Shown piece by piece: positions 8,998 through 19,194 of a stretch of DNA of 22,875 bases. Origin of the DNA: Pelargonium cotyledonis (lineage: Eukaryota; Streptophyta; Magnoliopsida; Geraniales; Geraniaceae); the NCBI GenBank assembly GCA_036897625.1, contig JAYMTA010000938.1, positions 1-22,875 on the forward strand. The letters are read 5' to 3'. The notes beneath the pieces were generated by a model, which worked only from the letters and a program-made list of their open reading frames with translations, was not told the origin of the DNA and searched no databases. The stretch's first letter is position 1, and the number at the start of each line of letters is the position of its first letter. Both the position numbers and the translations under genes were made by a program.

Positions 8998-9192
8998 TAT
9001 TTTTTGTTTTATACCATGGGGTTCCTGAGCAGGCTCGCACATTGTCGGTTGGCACCTTTAAGCCATTTTACCACACCCAGACTAATCATCATTCGAGGTT
9101 TGTTCACAGTTAAAATTTTCACCTCTTCTCATGAGTGTGTTAAGTGGGGATCGAACTCAAGCGCTCTTCCCACATCACCATAATTTTTTGTT
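8984..9192 (-). mobile_element. SINE-like retroposon, 5'-truncated, minus strand
   Basis: Read on the minus strand, the element begins GGGAAGAGCGCTTGAG, contains a B-box-like pol III motif (GAGTTCGATCCCC) and ends in an A-rich tail (ATAAAACAAAAAATAAG). Imperfect direct repeats of about 20 bases flank it (8984-9007 ACATCACCAAAACTTATTTT... and 9172-9192 ACATCACCATAATTTTTTGTT), as expected for a retroposition duplication. No A box is visible, so it would be truncated. It interrupts the duplicated 3' flank exactly where that homology ends. Confidence 0.42.
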
Positions 9193-9969
9193 CAATTAGA
9201 AAATTGGAAGCTTGACCATCAACAACATGCTACTATACCAATAAAAAAAGGTCATATAATGATATAAACAATAAGAATAGCCACAAACTTTCAAAGAATT
9301 GATTTACTAGCTAACGTGTATAACCCATAAGTGTGAGTGTTATGCGTGCAACAACACTAATAATAAATCGTAAATGTGTGCTTTCAAGCCTCATCAACAT
9401 GATCACTAAACATTATAGAACTAGTAATTAATATTTTTTTTCTTCTTTTCTCTTTATCAACAAGCATACAAATACCGAGACGTCTTGAACATGTGGTATC
9501 GAGGGATCAAGTGAAATCAACCAATTGTTCGACTGAGTGCTTGTTATAAAACTAGTAATTTGAAACAAGTTTATTTTATATTGTGTCGCATGTTGACTTA
9601 CAACAACTCTACAACAAATCATCAAAGAACCGGGCTAGTGTACCTGTAAATTACCAACTAGACATGTTGATCCAGTCCGGTTTTCAAAACAATGGGCTTC
9701 AACTGAAATACCATAAGAAATTGATAACTTAAGCCACATTTTCAGGGATGTGCACATTGTTAATTACTTATTTCCTGCGGCAATTGACTTAAAACACATG
9801 TGAGATTAATCATCAAAACCCCACATTTAATCAAGTTCTTAGCATGCAAAGTCATGCACTTTGTTAATTACAATTCATTCGCTGTCTATTGAGTATTGAG
9901 TACTTGAGTTGTGCATAAATATGAGTAAAGTTTTTGCCAAAACATCCATTCCATTTCAAGCCACCAACC
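9193..9969. other. Spacer upstream of the 9970 gene, no gene seen
   Basis: These are AT-rich bases with only short chance frames. From about 9832 the sequence resembles the upstream regions at about 11690 and 13855 (motifs TCTTAGCATGCAAAGTCATG, TTGAGTATTGAG), so the promoter region of this gene subgroup begins roughly there. Confidence 0.5.
9914..9925 (+). promoter_or_regulatory. TATA-box core promoter of the 9970 gene
   Basis: CATAAATATGAG lies 44 bases before the ATG. It is a one-base variant of the cluster core TATAAATATGAG. Confidence 0.65.
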
Positions 9970-11135
9970 ATGGCATTGTCAGCTTCTTCTGAGCTTCCCA
10001 TCATAGATTTCAGCAAAGATGCCATGAAACCAGGAACCAAAACATGGGACTTGACCCGCCAACATGTCCGAAAGGCGCTAGAAGAGTACGGATCCTTCAT
10101 CGCCACATTCAGTGAGATCAACCTTGAGCTCTACTCTGCTTTCTTCACTTCATTGGAGAAGCTCTTCGATCTTCCTAAGGACACTAAGCGTCGTTTCACT
10201 TCCGATCAGCTTTTCGATGGATATATTTCGGATTTGCCACTAACACCTCTACATGAGGCCATGGGAGTTGCCAATCCTCTCAGCTTTGAAACAATCGAGA
10301 AACTTACTCTCTCTATGTGGCCTCAAGGAGATGCCAAATTCAGGTACTTTGTTTTGAAAATAACTCCTATATTTTTCTTTGCTTTGTTTTTTCTTTGTTT
10401 TAGTTTGTTTGATTATATATCTACTTTTTCGTGTATAGTGAGACCTTGCACTCTTATGTGACACGGGTGTCGGATCTAGAAAAAATTGTGAGGAAGATGA
10501 TCTTCGAAAGCTACGGCGTGGAAAAATATTTCGAAAAAGAATCTGAGTCGATGAAATATTCAGCTCGCCTCATGAAGTATGGAGCACCTATGACCAATGA
10601 GGACACTGTCGCGGCGGTCACTCATTATGACAAGAATTTTATGACCATACTTCAAGCAAATGGAGTTGGATTGCAAGTGCAGACCAAAGACGGTGAATGG
10701 ATTAACGCAATGCCCTCCGGTTCCTCTCTCGTTGTCATGATCGGTGAATCATTTCACGTAAGTTTCAATTCTCGTTGTTATTCATTCTATATGTCATTTT
10801 ATATAACACGTTCAAAACATATCATTCGCGTCCGACTCTAAATATTCAGATTGGATGTGACTATTTAGGGATGGAGCAATGGGAGGCTAAGGTGTTGTCT
10901 ACATAGAGTGAGAATGAGTGGTTCCAAGTCAAGATACTCTGTTGGTTTATTTGCAAGCAAAGAGGGCATTGTGGAGATTCCAAAAGAGCTTGTTGATGAG
11001 CACAATCCTAAGGTTTTTAAGCCATTTGATCAAGATGGTCTTGTGCAAGTTTTTATACAACAAGTGATGGACAAAGCTTATACTGGTGAAGATGACAATA
11101 TTGTCCCTATTGTTACTACTCATTTTGCTATTTGA
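9970..11135 (+). CDS. 2-oxoglutarate/Fe(II)-dependent dioxygenase, AOP1-like (319 aa, intact)
   Basis: Exons are 9970-10343, 10439-10757 and 10869-11135, with GT-AG introns of 95 and 111 bp. They join to 960 bases, 319 residues plus stop. Plant 2OGDs couple oxidation of a small molecule to conversion of 2-oxoglutarate into succinate and CO2. The N-terminal part (about 1-110) is DIOX_N-like with LPIIDFSKDAMKPG and LFDLPKDTKRRF. The C-terminal part is the double-stranded beta-helix. Iron ligands are H187, D189 (THYDKNF) and H243 (CCLHRV). R253-Y-S255 should bind the 2-oxoglutarate carboxylate. There is no signal peptide or membrane segment, so it is presumably cytosolic. The start follows a TATA box in a short leader and matches the sister genes. 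Family resemblance is to AOP1-like enzymes; the substrate is unknown. It is closest to the neighbour at 11934. Confidence 0.92.
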
Positions 11136-11304
11136 TCATGACCATTCTTCAATGTTTCTCATATTTTTGTTTTTCTAGATCTCTTATTGATGACGATGTT
11201 GCATTCATATGGGCCCTATAGTATTGTAATTTAATATTTTGGATTCTTCTGTGTATTTGGTTAGTTACAACTGTATTATCTGAATCATAAAAGTTGTATA
11301 TGCA

Positions 11305-11310
11305 AATAAA
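11305..11310 (+). terminator. Probable polyadenylation signal of the 9970 gene
   Basis: AATAAA lies in the context GTATATGCAAATAAATG, about 170 bases after the stop. A near-identical context follows the genes at 11934 and 16794. Confidence 0.5.
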
Positions 11311-11866
11311 TGCCAAGACATTGCACCTGCATATTTGTGATAAATAGCAATAACACACCACTATAGAACTTATTACAATTTGTTATCGTATGATATTATG
11401 AATCGGTGCGTAGAAGATGAAAACTTTGTTAGATGCGGTATATATTATTACATACGACCAATTAGTATACACTGAAGGTCACAATTCGAGTTTCGGGTTA
11501 ACAAGTTGAAAAGACTCTACTTAAATTCAACTCGAAATTGGAGGAGTCTGTCGGGTTTCGGGCCATTTAATACGTTGGGACGGTTTTGGTTTTTGTGGGC
11601 ACATATTTGTACCGAGAAAACACATGCATTATCTCACATGAACGTTCCAGTTCATCTTCTTCTAGAAACTGACTTGTAACACGTCTCTAAATCAAGTTTC
11701 TAGTGCAAAGCCATGCACTTGTTAAATTACTACTTATTGCTGGTTGTTGAGTGTTGAGTGTCTCCTCTACCAATTTGAGAAAAGAAAAAGATAATGCTCC
11801 AATTGTGGACCAACATAGTGTTGGAAAAAGAGCCATTCCGATAGATTAGACTCTCAAAATGTTGTG

Positions 11867-11878
11867 TATAAATATGAG
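11867..11878 (+). promoter_or_regulatory. TATA-box core promoter of the 11934 gene
   Basis: TATAAATATGAG lies 55 bases before the ATG and is identical to the core of the other copies. Confidence 0.7.
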
Positions 11879-11933
11879 TCCAGCTGTTGGGGATCAGAAC
11901 CATTCAATTCCTCAATCCACCAGCTAGCTAGCC

Positions 11934-13518
11934 ATGGCATTGTCAGCTTCTACTGAGATTCCCATCATAGATTTCAGCAAAGATGCTATGGAACCAGGGA
12001 CCACAACCTGGGACTTGACCAGAAAACATGTCCTAAAGGCACTTGAAGAATATGGATGCTTCAAGGCCACATTCAAGGAGATCAACAATGAGCTCTACAA
12101 TGCCATGTTCAGCTTATTGGAGAAGTTGTTTGATCTTCCTAAGGACACTAAGCGTCGCTTCACTTCCGATGAGCCTTTCCAAGGATATGTATCGGATAAG
12201 CCTCGTGCGCCTCTTAATGAGGCCATGGGAGTCTCTGATCCGCTCGACGTTCAGACAATTCAGAACCTAACTCTCACCATGTGGCCTCAAGGAGATGCCA
12301 ATTTCTGGTACTATATTTTGTACAGTGTTTTGCCTTTAATTAACCCTATCACTATGTATGATTTTAGAGTTTTAAGTTTGTTTAATTATCTGTTTTGTTT
12401 TATTTACTCTTGTCTAGTGAGACTTTGTACTCTTATGTTACGCGAGTATCGAACTTAGAAAAGACGGTAAGGAGGATGATTTACGAGAGCTATGGCATGG
12501 AAAGATACTTTGAAGAAGAATCTAAGTCGATGAAATGTTCTATACGAATCATGAAATATGGTGCACCCATGACGGATGAGGATACTCTTGGGTCAATCAC
12601 TCATTACAACTTAAACTTTGTGACCATACTCCAAGAAGACGGAGTTGGATTGCACGTGCGGAACAAAGATGGCAAATGGATCTACCCAATGCCCTATGGT
12701 TCCTCTTTTATTGTTCAGCTTGGCGAATCATTTTACGTGAGTCTCTAAATATATAAATAAAGTGTATTAAAATATATCGAAATTTTTATTTGTTCAATTT
12801 AATACACGTTTTAAGTAAACTAAACTAATTTAGGAAACACTATAGTCACATGGACTCAACACAACATTTTTGGTTGGCCAAATAAATTTAGTTGTATATA
12901 TTAAATTACAGTTTACCTAAGCAAATGACACTTTTCTCTTTTCTATTTCTTATTTTTCTACTATCTTTTAACTATTTGTGGACTATTAAATATATAACCA
13001 ACGGTACATTTTTATTAGCTCATGCATATTGTATCACAAACTTGGGTAAAATTATCTATTAGGTCAAAAGAGAATTGTGTACATCTAACTCACACTACAA
13101 GATATCTTACTTTTGGTGATCACAACGGTAAATTTTCATAATTGTGGTGCATGCAGTTGTGATGTAGTAATATTTATCCATTTCATTAAATGTTTAGATT
13201 TTGTGTACGAATTTTCAATTATATGACATGACATTCATAAAAATCGTGTAGGGATGGAGCAACGGGAGGTTAAAGTGTTGTCTACACCGAGTGAGAATGA
13301 GTGGATACAAATCTAGATACTCTATCGGGTTCTTCGCAAGCAAAGAAGGCACTGTGGAGATCCATAGTGAGCTTGTTGATGAGCAACATCCACTGCTATT
13401 TAAGCCATTTGATCAACCTCGACTCTTGCAAGTCTTTATGCAACAAATGGAGGACAATGCTTATACAGGCAATGATGACAATATTGTCCCTTATGTTGCT
13501 ACTCATTTTGCTATTTGA
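11934..13518 (+). CDS. 2OG-Fe(II) dioxygenase-like protein, AOP1-like (319 aa), iron-ligand Asp replaced by Asn
   Basis: Exons are 11934-12307, 12418-12736 and 13252-13518. Introns (110 and 515 bp) are GT-AG. The frame is open for 319 codons, the same length as the neighbour at 9970, and the N-terminal region is typical (IPIIDFSKDAMEPG, LFDLPKDTKRRF, MWPQGDANF). The oddity is in the first metal pair. Paralogs read H-Y-D, but this copy reads H187-Y-N189 (codons 12602-12610), so one of three iron ligands is changed. The distal H243, R253 and S255 remain. Next to it, K-N is L-N, and the exon-2 end is GESFY rather than GESFH. In known 2OGDs the acidic ligand is needed for normal hydroxylation; halogenases with Ala or Gly there are the known exceptions. 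So this may be an inactive or repurposed protein, or an early pseudogene whose frame has not yet broken. Confidence 0.88.
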
Positions 13519-13585
13519 CCATTTACTTAAATAACTTGGACCTCTTTATGTATTGAAATAGTTGGAGTAAAAAGTTGGTTATGAA

Positions 13586-13591
13586 AATAAA
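13586..13591 (+). terminator. Probable polyadenylation signal of the 11934 gene
   Basis: AATAAA lies in the context ATGAAAATAAATGTTAAGAC, about 70 bases after the stop. It aligns with the signals after the 9970 and 16794 genes. Confidence 0.5.
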
Positions 13592-13849
13592 TGTTAAGAC
13601 AAAATACCTAGCGATTTATAATAAATATATGAAGTCACAATATTATCTACTATTTCTCTTTCCATATATTGAGCTCAATGCATAATCTTTTTTATTTATA
13701 TTTTATGATGGGATATCACTAGTAACTATATGCAAATGAATTTTGAGAATTATTAATTCTAGACTATATATGAATATGATAACTAGAAAATATATATATA
13801 TGTTGCTTTTGTGAAAAGGTCCAGAAATTTAAAGTTACTATTCAAAACT

Positions 13850-13975
13850 CAAGCAAATTTCTAGCATGCAAAGTATATATGTATTTGCTGGCTGTTGAGT
13901 GCCTTTTATTATAATTTGAGAAGAAAAAGGTTCCGAAAAGGGAAAAACATAGTGTTCCAAGTGTAAACCAATTTA
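13850..13975 (+). repeat. Orphan upstream region of a lost dioxygenase copy
   Basis: This stretch matches the upstream regions of the genes at 9970 and 11934: TTTCTAGCATGCAAAGT, GCTGGCTGTTGAGTG, AATTTGAGAAGAAAAAGG and AACATAGTGTT in the same order as 11690-11835. No TATA box, start codon or exon follows. Homology stops near 13975, where unrelated sequence begins. It is probably the 5' remnant of a gene split by an insertion or rearrangement. Confidence 0.55.
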
Positions 13976-14279
13976 TGCTTGTATTTTGCATGTACACTAC
14001 TCGTTGACGATAATTTTGTAAGAATCAATCAACTATTCAGGGAACATATATTGAGAACGTCTCTTCTTTATAAAGAAACGGGCTACTTCTTAGCAAAATT
14101 ATGCATAATTCCACAAGTGGAAATTATACCTGAACCTCTTTTTTTAGTTGGGGGGATATTCTTACAAATCAGATTTTTTAGGAGCATAATGCACTCCAGC
14201 ATGTTAAAAATTTGCCACGATTTAAAACAGCAGTCTAAAGGACAAAAACCGTGGCCCATATGATTACTGTGGTAACTCA
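13976..14279. other. Unidentified sequence of probable transposon origin
   Basis: An open frame of 94 codons (13979-14263, plus strand) is present. I do not recognise the predicted peptide, and it shows no clear family motif. The block starts exactly where promoter homology ends and leads into an AACTGCAGTT-rich repeat, so it may be part of a mobile element. Confidence 0.3.
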
Positions 14280-14745
14280 TCAAGAGCGGTCAGAACCTAT
14301 AACTGCAGTTCAGGCCTTTCACTTGCAGTTTTGTAGCTAATTGAGCTGCAGTTCAAAACAGCAAACATAATTTAACTTTCTCATATACAAATTCGAACTG
14401 CAATAGAAACGGTTAAAACAGCGGCAGTTATCTTTTGCTGCGGTTTAATAAAGTGAAGCCATCTGTAGCGGTAAGAACTTGTAACTGCGGTCATAGGCCT
14501 TTCATTTGCAGTTTAACCACAACTTGTTATTTAACTCTAACTGCAGTTTTCACTGAACCTAAATTTTAGTTTCCCAATTGCAGTTTTTAACTATTTTGCT
14601 GCAGTTCAAAAATGAAACGTGCACTCAAAAATTTTAACTGCAGTGGGGAACTGTAGTAGAAAGACCCAAAACAGAGCTATCATCTTTTGCTGCGGTTGAT
14701 ATCAGGATACGTAGAGCCTTTTACAGCGGTTTTTCCACACCATAG
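14280..14745. repeat. AACTGCAGTT / CTGCGGTT repeat block, left
   Basis: The near-palindrome AACTGCAGTT and variants (AACTGCGGT, TTGCAGTTT, GCTGCGGTT) recur about every 20-60 bases. Some form hairpin-like pairs, for example AGCGGCAGTTATCTTTTGCTGCGGTT. Two diverged copies of a unit of roughly 200 bases can be traced in direct orientation. The same family appears at 19195-19515. Arrays of short subterminal motifs of this kind are typical of CACTA or hAT elements, but no element ends or target duplication could be defined. Confidence 0.6.
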
Positions 14746-15098
14746 TTTTGAAAAATCATCTTTATCACTGTCTTTTCTAGTTTTGATACTTGAGTCACGT
14801 ATGAGTGGATGGTCTCACTGTAAACAAGAAATAACAAGAAACTTAACCATTAGTGAATACGTCTAAAAAGCTGGACCCTGAACGTGGACTATGAAGGGAG
14901 ACAACATAGACGGTCACTAGGCCCACATATAGAAGCTCTAATATCATGTAAAATTTGATTCCAATCCAAAAAAGCTTAAGGTAAACAATCTAACATGTGT
15001 ATTCAATGACGACATACTTTATATTCTTTCAGTATGAAATAGATTAAAATTTAAAACAGTCGAAAATCATGTAAAAATTTAAGATGATAGTTAATTAC
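14746..15098. other. Spacer, no gene seen
   Basis: About 350 bases show no recognisable coding or repeat structure. I looked here on the minus strand for exons 2 and 3 belonging to the solo exon at 15099-15474 and found none. Confidence 0.5.
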
Positions 15099-15474
15099 CA
15101 TAGCTCGGCCTCTCCTTGAGGCCACACGTGGAGAGCGAGGTTGTGAACGGTTTCAAAGCTAAGCACATCAGTAAGTTGTATAGACTGAAGAAGAGGATTT
15201 TGAGGTGTCTCTAAACGTAGCCACCGTTGAATTTCTCATTAGAAGTGAAGCTGAGCTTAGTTTCCTTAGGAAGATCAAATAGCTTCTCCATTATGCTGAA
15301 CATTTCAGTGTAGAGCTCATCGTTGATCTCACTGAATGTCGCCATGAAACATCCATATTCTTCGAGTGCCTTCACAACATGTTCGCAGGTCAAATCCCAG
15401 GTTTCCGTTCCAGGTTTCATGGCTTCGTCTTTGCTGAAATCTATGATGGGAAGCTCAGAAGCTGACAAAGCCAT
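15099..15474 (-). pseudogene. Solo exon 1 of an inverted dioxygenase copy, frameshifted
   Basis: On the minus strand a complete exon 1 begins at ATG 15474-15472: MALSASELPIIDFSKDEAMK, then EEYGCFMATF and LFDLPKETKLSF. After FNGGYV one base is missing relative to other copies, so the reading frame hits TAG immediately (about 15212). In the restored phase the rest aligns well down to the WPQGE region, and the exon still ends TG|GTAATT at its normal donor (exon edge 15099). No exon 2 or 3 follows on this strand. There is one extra codon near the start (KDEAM). It has kept a promoter core, read ATAATAAATATGAG on the minus strand. This is a truncated inverted duplicate, possibly still transcribed. 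Confidence 0.85.
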
Positions 15475-15520
15475 TGCTAATTGATGAAAATGGAATGAAT
15501 GTTTTTTTGCAAAGCCTGTA

Positions 15521-15534
15521 CTCATATTTATTAT
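15521..15534 (-). promoter_or_regulatory. TATA-like core promoter of the inverted solo exon
   Basis: On the minus strand this reads ATAATAAATATGAG, 46 bases before the ATG at 15474, and matches the cluster core. Confidence 0.55.
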
Positions 15535-16710
15535 GATCGAACAACATATTTTTCTACGGAGTTGCTAATGACTAATCAACTGCCGGGTAAAAGAATTTAT
15601 TGTTGTCAATTTCACTCATTAATTTTTTGTTTTATACTTGTTAGCATGTAGTGGCCGGCTAGGAAGATCCATGAAGAAATTAAGGTTTTATAATTGTAAT
15701 TAAATGAACATATAATTGTGTTGTGGCGGCTAATTAGATAGTGTGACGAATCATGATTAATATTACTTTATCATAGTTTGACTATTGTGGAAGCTTCTAC
15801 TAATGTCGAACATGAAGAGTAATTTAATAAATGTTAGGAGCAACCATGAAAATTTTCTATAAGCTAGAAATTAAACTTGAACTTCCTGTCTTCCTTTGAA
15901 AACGACCGTTCGAATTTAATCAAATTTTCATGGTCACAAAGAATTTAAATATATCGATCCATTTGTCAATTAGTCCATTTAAACATTGGGATTATAATGC
16001 AGTATCATAGACGATGACAATTAATTAGATTATTAGAGTATCTTCTAGCCGGCAATAGCAGTTGCTGCTTATCGAACTTGGAATTTGGACAAGTCTTATG
16101 GTCAGATCGACTCTCGGTTTCTTTCAGTCTCGTGATTGTTTTGGGATTATGAGATCGAGGTTCAGTCTTCTCTTTCAGCAGCTCTCTTTTTCCGTTTGGG
16201 TGTTTCTTAGAAGTTGTATTATTTTTTGTTGCTTTCTTTGATGTTTGTAATGTTTTTCTTTTCTTGAAAATTTTAATAAAATACTTTTGCTGATAAATAA
16301 AAAACAACTCTGTTTGTGTACATTAGTTTTTTTCTTATTAGTTCATAGCTATTACTGAAAAGTGAAAACGTTCCCTTAAATAAATAATTTGGAGGAGATG
16401 ATTTTAAATATATTTAATATTTAGTTTTAAAAAATTGATTTGTGTAAAGGAAAATACTTACAATAATGTTTTCTCATCATAAATTTTGTTTCAAATTAGT
16501 ACCAAAATTTAATTTTTGTTCAATCTGTTCTCAAATAGTACTATTTTATTTTTTAATTGGTCCAAGTCGTTTCGGTGACATCAAAGTAGGTTGATGTGAT
16601 ATTTTATAGACAAATTATGTTAATGCGGTTCGAAACAAAATTGTATAATTGAGTACTATAGCACTTCAAAACACAATAGATAACTAATTAAGATATTGTT
16701 TAGCTTTGTG
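15535..16710. other. Spacer between divergent copies, duplicated in part upstream of the 20870 gene
   Basis: No gene is seen. From about 15995 the sequence is homologous to 20125 onward (CATAGACGATGACAATTAAT, GATTATTAGAGTATCTT, GCCGGCAAT), and again from about 16330 to the ATG. The interval between those two homologous stretches holds an extra AT-rich insertion (16060-16306). Confidence 0.55.
16060..16306 (+). mobile_element. Possible LINE-type 3' end insertion
   Basis: This block is absent from the otherwise homologous upstream region of the 20870 gene. It ends in a T-rich stretch followed by TTTTAATAAAATACTTTTGCTGATAAATAAAAAA, which resembles the 3' tail of plant L1-type elements. No reverse transcriptase coding and no clear target duplication were found, so the class is uncertain. 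Confidence 0.3.
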
Positions 16711-16722
16711 TATAAATATGAG
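16711..16722 (+). promoter_or_regulatory. TATA-box core promoter of the 16794 gene
   Basis: TATAAATATGAG lies 71 bases before the ATG. The surrounding 150 bases are almost identical to those upstream of the 20870 gene. Confidence 0.75.
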
Positions 16723-16793
16723 CACAAGTTTTGTACAAAGACTCGTTCCATTTTCATTTCCAATAACTCTACTTCCAATTCCATCCATTAGTC

Positions 16794-18747
16794 ATGGCTT
16801 TGCCAGCTTCTTCTTCTGAGCTTCCCATCATAGATTTCAGCGAAGAAGCCATGAAACCAGGAACCAAAACCTGGGACTCGACCTCTAAACATGTCATGAA
16901 GGCGCTGGAAGAATATGGATGTTTCATGGCCACATTCAATGAGATCGACCATGAGGTCAACAATGCCATTTTCAGGTCATTGGAGAAGTTGTTCGATCTT
17001 CCTAAGGACACAAAGCGTCGACTGGATTCAGGTTTCGCTAAAGGCTACACTTCAGATTTGGCTGACAACCCTCTTTATGAGGCCATGGCACTCCCTGATG
17101 CCCTCACTTTTGAGGCTATTCAGAACTTCACTCACCTCATGTGGCCTCAAGGAGACCAATCTTTCTGGTACGATTTTTTTTAATAGCTTACGCTAGGCTA
17201 AACTAACGAGGATATGACACTTCGTTAAAATTTCATTCATATCCACCAACCGCATCAAAAATTTAAGTATGTTAATGGTGACTGTATATATAAGAATTTC
17301 AATCAAGCTTTCAAGGGTTGAGACTCAGTCAAACCAACGAGATGATGTCCTTCAAAATTGAAATTTCTTGTTCTCTCTATATATATTGTAAAGCAAGTGT
17401 TGACACCTCACAAACTAACACTAATATCCGTTATAGTGAATTTGTAAGCACGGAGCATCAACTCGAATTCATTTGTTTGGGTTAATTGGGGATCAAATGA
17501 CCCTATATTTTGTGGGCGGAACTAATTTTATAGTTATATGGAGTGCGATGATCCAAATTCTTTTAATCTCTACCTTTGTATATACCGAACTGTAAATTGT
17601 TAATTTGTTGAATCAATTTTCTATTAATTACTTTTTATTTTTATTTTTGTTTGTGTGTAGTAAGACACTGCACTCCTATCTGATGACAGTATCTAAAATA
17701 GAAAAAACTGTGAGAAATATGATTTTCCAAAATTATGGTGCGGACTTCAGCAAAAGAACTGAATCGATGAAATATAACACCCGGATCATGAAATATGGAG
17801 CACCCATGCCCGATACTCCGAGCGGAGCGGGCTCTCATTATGACCAAAACTTGATTACCATACTTCAGGCAGATGGAGTTGGATTACAAGTGTATACCAA
17901 AAGTGGTGGATGGATTGACGCAACACCTACTTCTTCTTCTTTAATCGTCATGATGGGTGAATCGTTTCATGTGAGTTTCTTCCTCTTATTTGAACGTTTT
18001 AATATGTATAGGAAAAACACTAAATTTGGCGCATGAACTTTTATGTACAGACTCAATTTGCTCTCTTTTTCTTAATTTATAATAGTCTTCTAAATTTTAA
18101 ATATGGATCCAATATTGTCGTTGTCGTTTGTTTTTTTTTTTTTTTTTTTTTGTAGATTTTAAAAAATTGTTTTTATTCAATTATTTTGCTGATGTGACGG
18201 TATGCAGTTGCACTAAACAAATCATGTGACCAACACATGACCCGCCACATCAGCATTAAAATTGAAAAATAATAGTATTTTAACATAATTTAAATTTTAG
18301 GTCAAACAAGTTGACAGAGAAACAAACTACAATGACTATTTTAGACCCATGATTGAAAGTTTATGGACTATGTTATGTTTAAAAGTTGAGCGTATTATAT
18401 AAATTTATATATGACTCCAATTATATTCAAATTAATGTCAAAACTTGATGTCTATTTATGAGTTTTATCTTATAATATAGGGATGGAGCAATGGGAGGCT
18501 AAGGTGTCCTCTACACCAAGTGAAGGTGAGAGGGTCCAAATCAAGATACTCCATTGGATTATTTACAAGCATAAATGGAACAATAGAGATCCCAAATGAG
18601 ATGGTTGATGAGCAACACCCTCTTCTCTTCAAGCCCTTTAATCTAGAGGATCTCTTGGAAATCTTTAAGCAAAAAGTCATCGACAAAACTTACACCGGCA
18701 AAGATGACAATCTTGCCCCTTTTGTTGCAACTCATTTTGCTATTTGA
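16794..18747 (+). CDS. 2-oxoglutarate/Fe(II)-dependent dioxygenase, AOP1-like (316 aa, intact)
   Basis: Exons are 16794-17167, 17661-17970 and 18481-18747, joining to 951 bases, 316 residues plus stop. Introns (493 and 510 bp) have GT-AG ends. N-terminal markers are LPIIDFSEEAMKPG, EEYGCFMATF and LFDLPKDTKRR. Iron ligands are H184, D186 (SHYDQNL) and H240 (CPLHQV). R250-Y-S252 is the 2-oxoglutarate motif. It ends THFAI. With the gene at 20870 it forms a subgroup distinct from the 9970/11934 pair: SEEAM near the start, a shorter loop before HYD (DTPSGAGS), HYDQNLITIL, and CPLHQVK in place of CCLHRVR. These changes flank the active site, so the substrate may differ. Intron 1 is about 300 bases longer than in the sister gene. 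The substrate is unknown. Confidence 0.93.
18020..18385. repeat. Degenerate inverted-repeat (MITE-like) sequence in intron 2
   Basis: Within intron 2, outer arms (CTAAATTTGGCGCATGAACTTTT and GAAAGTTTATGGACTATG), middle arms (TTGTCGTTGTCGTTTG and CAAACTACAATGAC) and an inner pair (GCTGATGTGACGG and CCGCCACATCAGC) are arranged as nested inverted repeats around 18200. A T run lies at about 18130-18151. Related sequence lies in intron 2 of the 20870 gene (about 21790-22050), so insertion came before that duplication. Confidence 0.45.
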
Positions 18748-19194
18748 CGCACCATGGTTCACTCTTTTTTCGGCTTTCGTTTGTTTGTGTCTTTTTTTAT
18801 GACGGCGTTGCTTGCGTCCACACATATATAGTGTTTTGTAATAAGTGGAATTGTTACGTGCATTTAGATAGATGTGATGTCGTTATCTAAAGTGGTATAT
18901 GCAAATAAATGTTAAACTTCACTGACGTGCGATAAATACAAATAACACATGCAAGAAGTAAAATCAAGTACTATAGAACTCATATAAATATAGCACAAAA
19001 ATCAAGTAAAATAAAAACATTCTAAACTAGATCTTGTCAACAAGACCACAATGAACAATACAAATTACAAACTACATTTATTTGACACATGTACGAGGAA
19101 ATCCAAGTTACTAACAAATCCTCTTTCCTACAATGAACTTGCACGTAAACACAACTCTCTCGAAGAGAGCTTCTCTCTCTTCCAACCTTTGGTT
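18748..19194. other. 3' flank of the 16794 gene
   Basis: The probable polyadenylation signal AATAAA at 18904-18909 lies in the context GTATATGCAAATAAATGTTAA shared with other copies. Beyond it no gene is seen. Short open frames at 19037-19308 lie on both strands and show no family features. Confidence 0.5.

Larger units (their letters stand above)
11136..11933. other. Spacer between the 319-aa pair: 3' flank and promoter region
   Basis: No gene is seen. The first part is the 3' untranslated region of the preceding gene. From about 11690 the sequence is homologous to the upstream regions at about 9832 and 13855 (TTTCTAGTGCAAAGCCATGCAC, GCTGGTTGTTGAGTG). It ends with the TATA box of the next gene. 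Confidence 0.55.

Noticed and set aside
13085-13165. CACTACAAGA motif in intron 2 of the 11934 gene as a CACTA transposon end
   Set aside because: No matching inverted end or 3-bp target duplication was found. The motif alone is too short.
13979-14263. 94-codon open frame on the plus strand as a possible gene
   Set aside because: The peptide is not recognisable, there is no promoter or intron context, and it lies in a block that looks transposon-derived.
16005-16307. 100-codon minus-strand open frame as a gene
   Set aside because: Its Lys/Thr-rich composition reflects AT-rich sequence, and the block is an insertion missing from the duplicated flank of the 20870 gene.
16769-17011. Minus-strand open frames opposite exon 1 (also at 9864-10121 and 20845-21084)
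   Set aside because: They recur only because exon 1 is conserved. They are antisense shadows of the dioxygenase frame.
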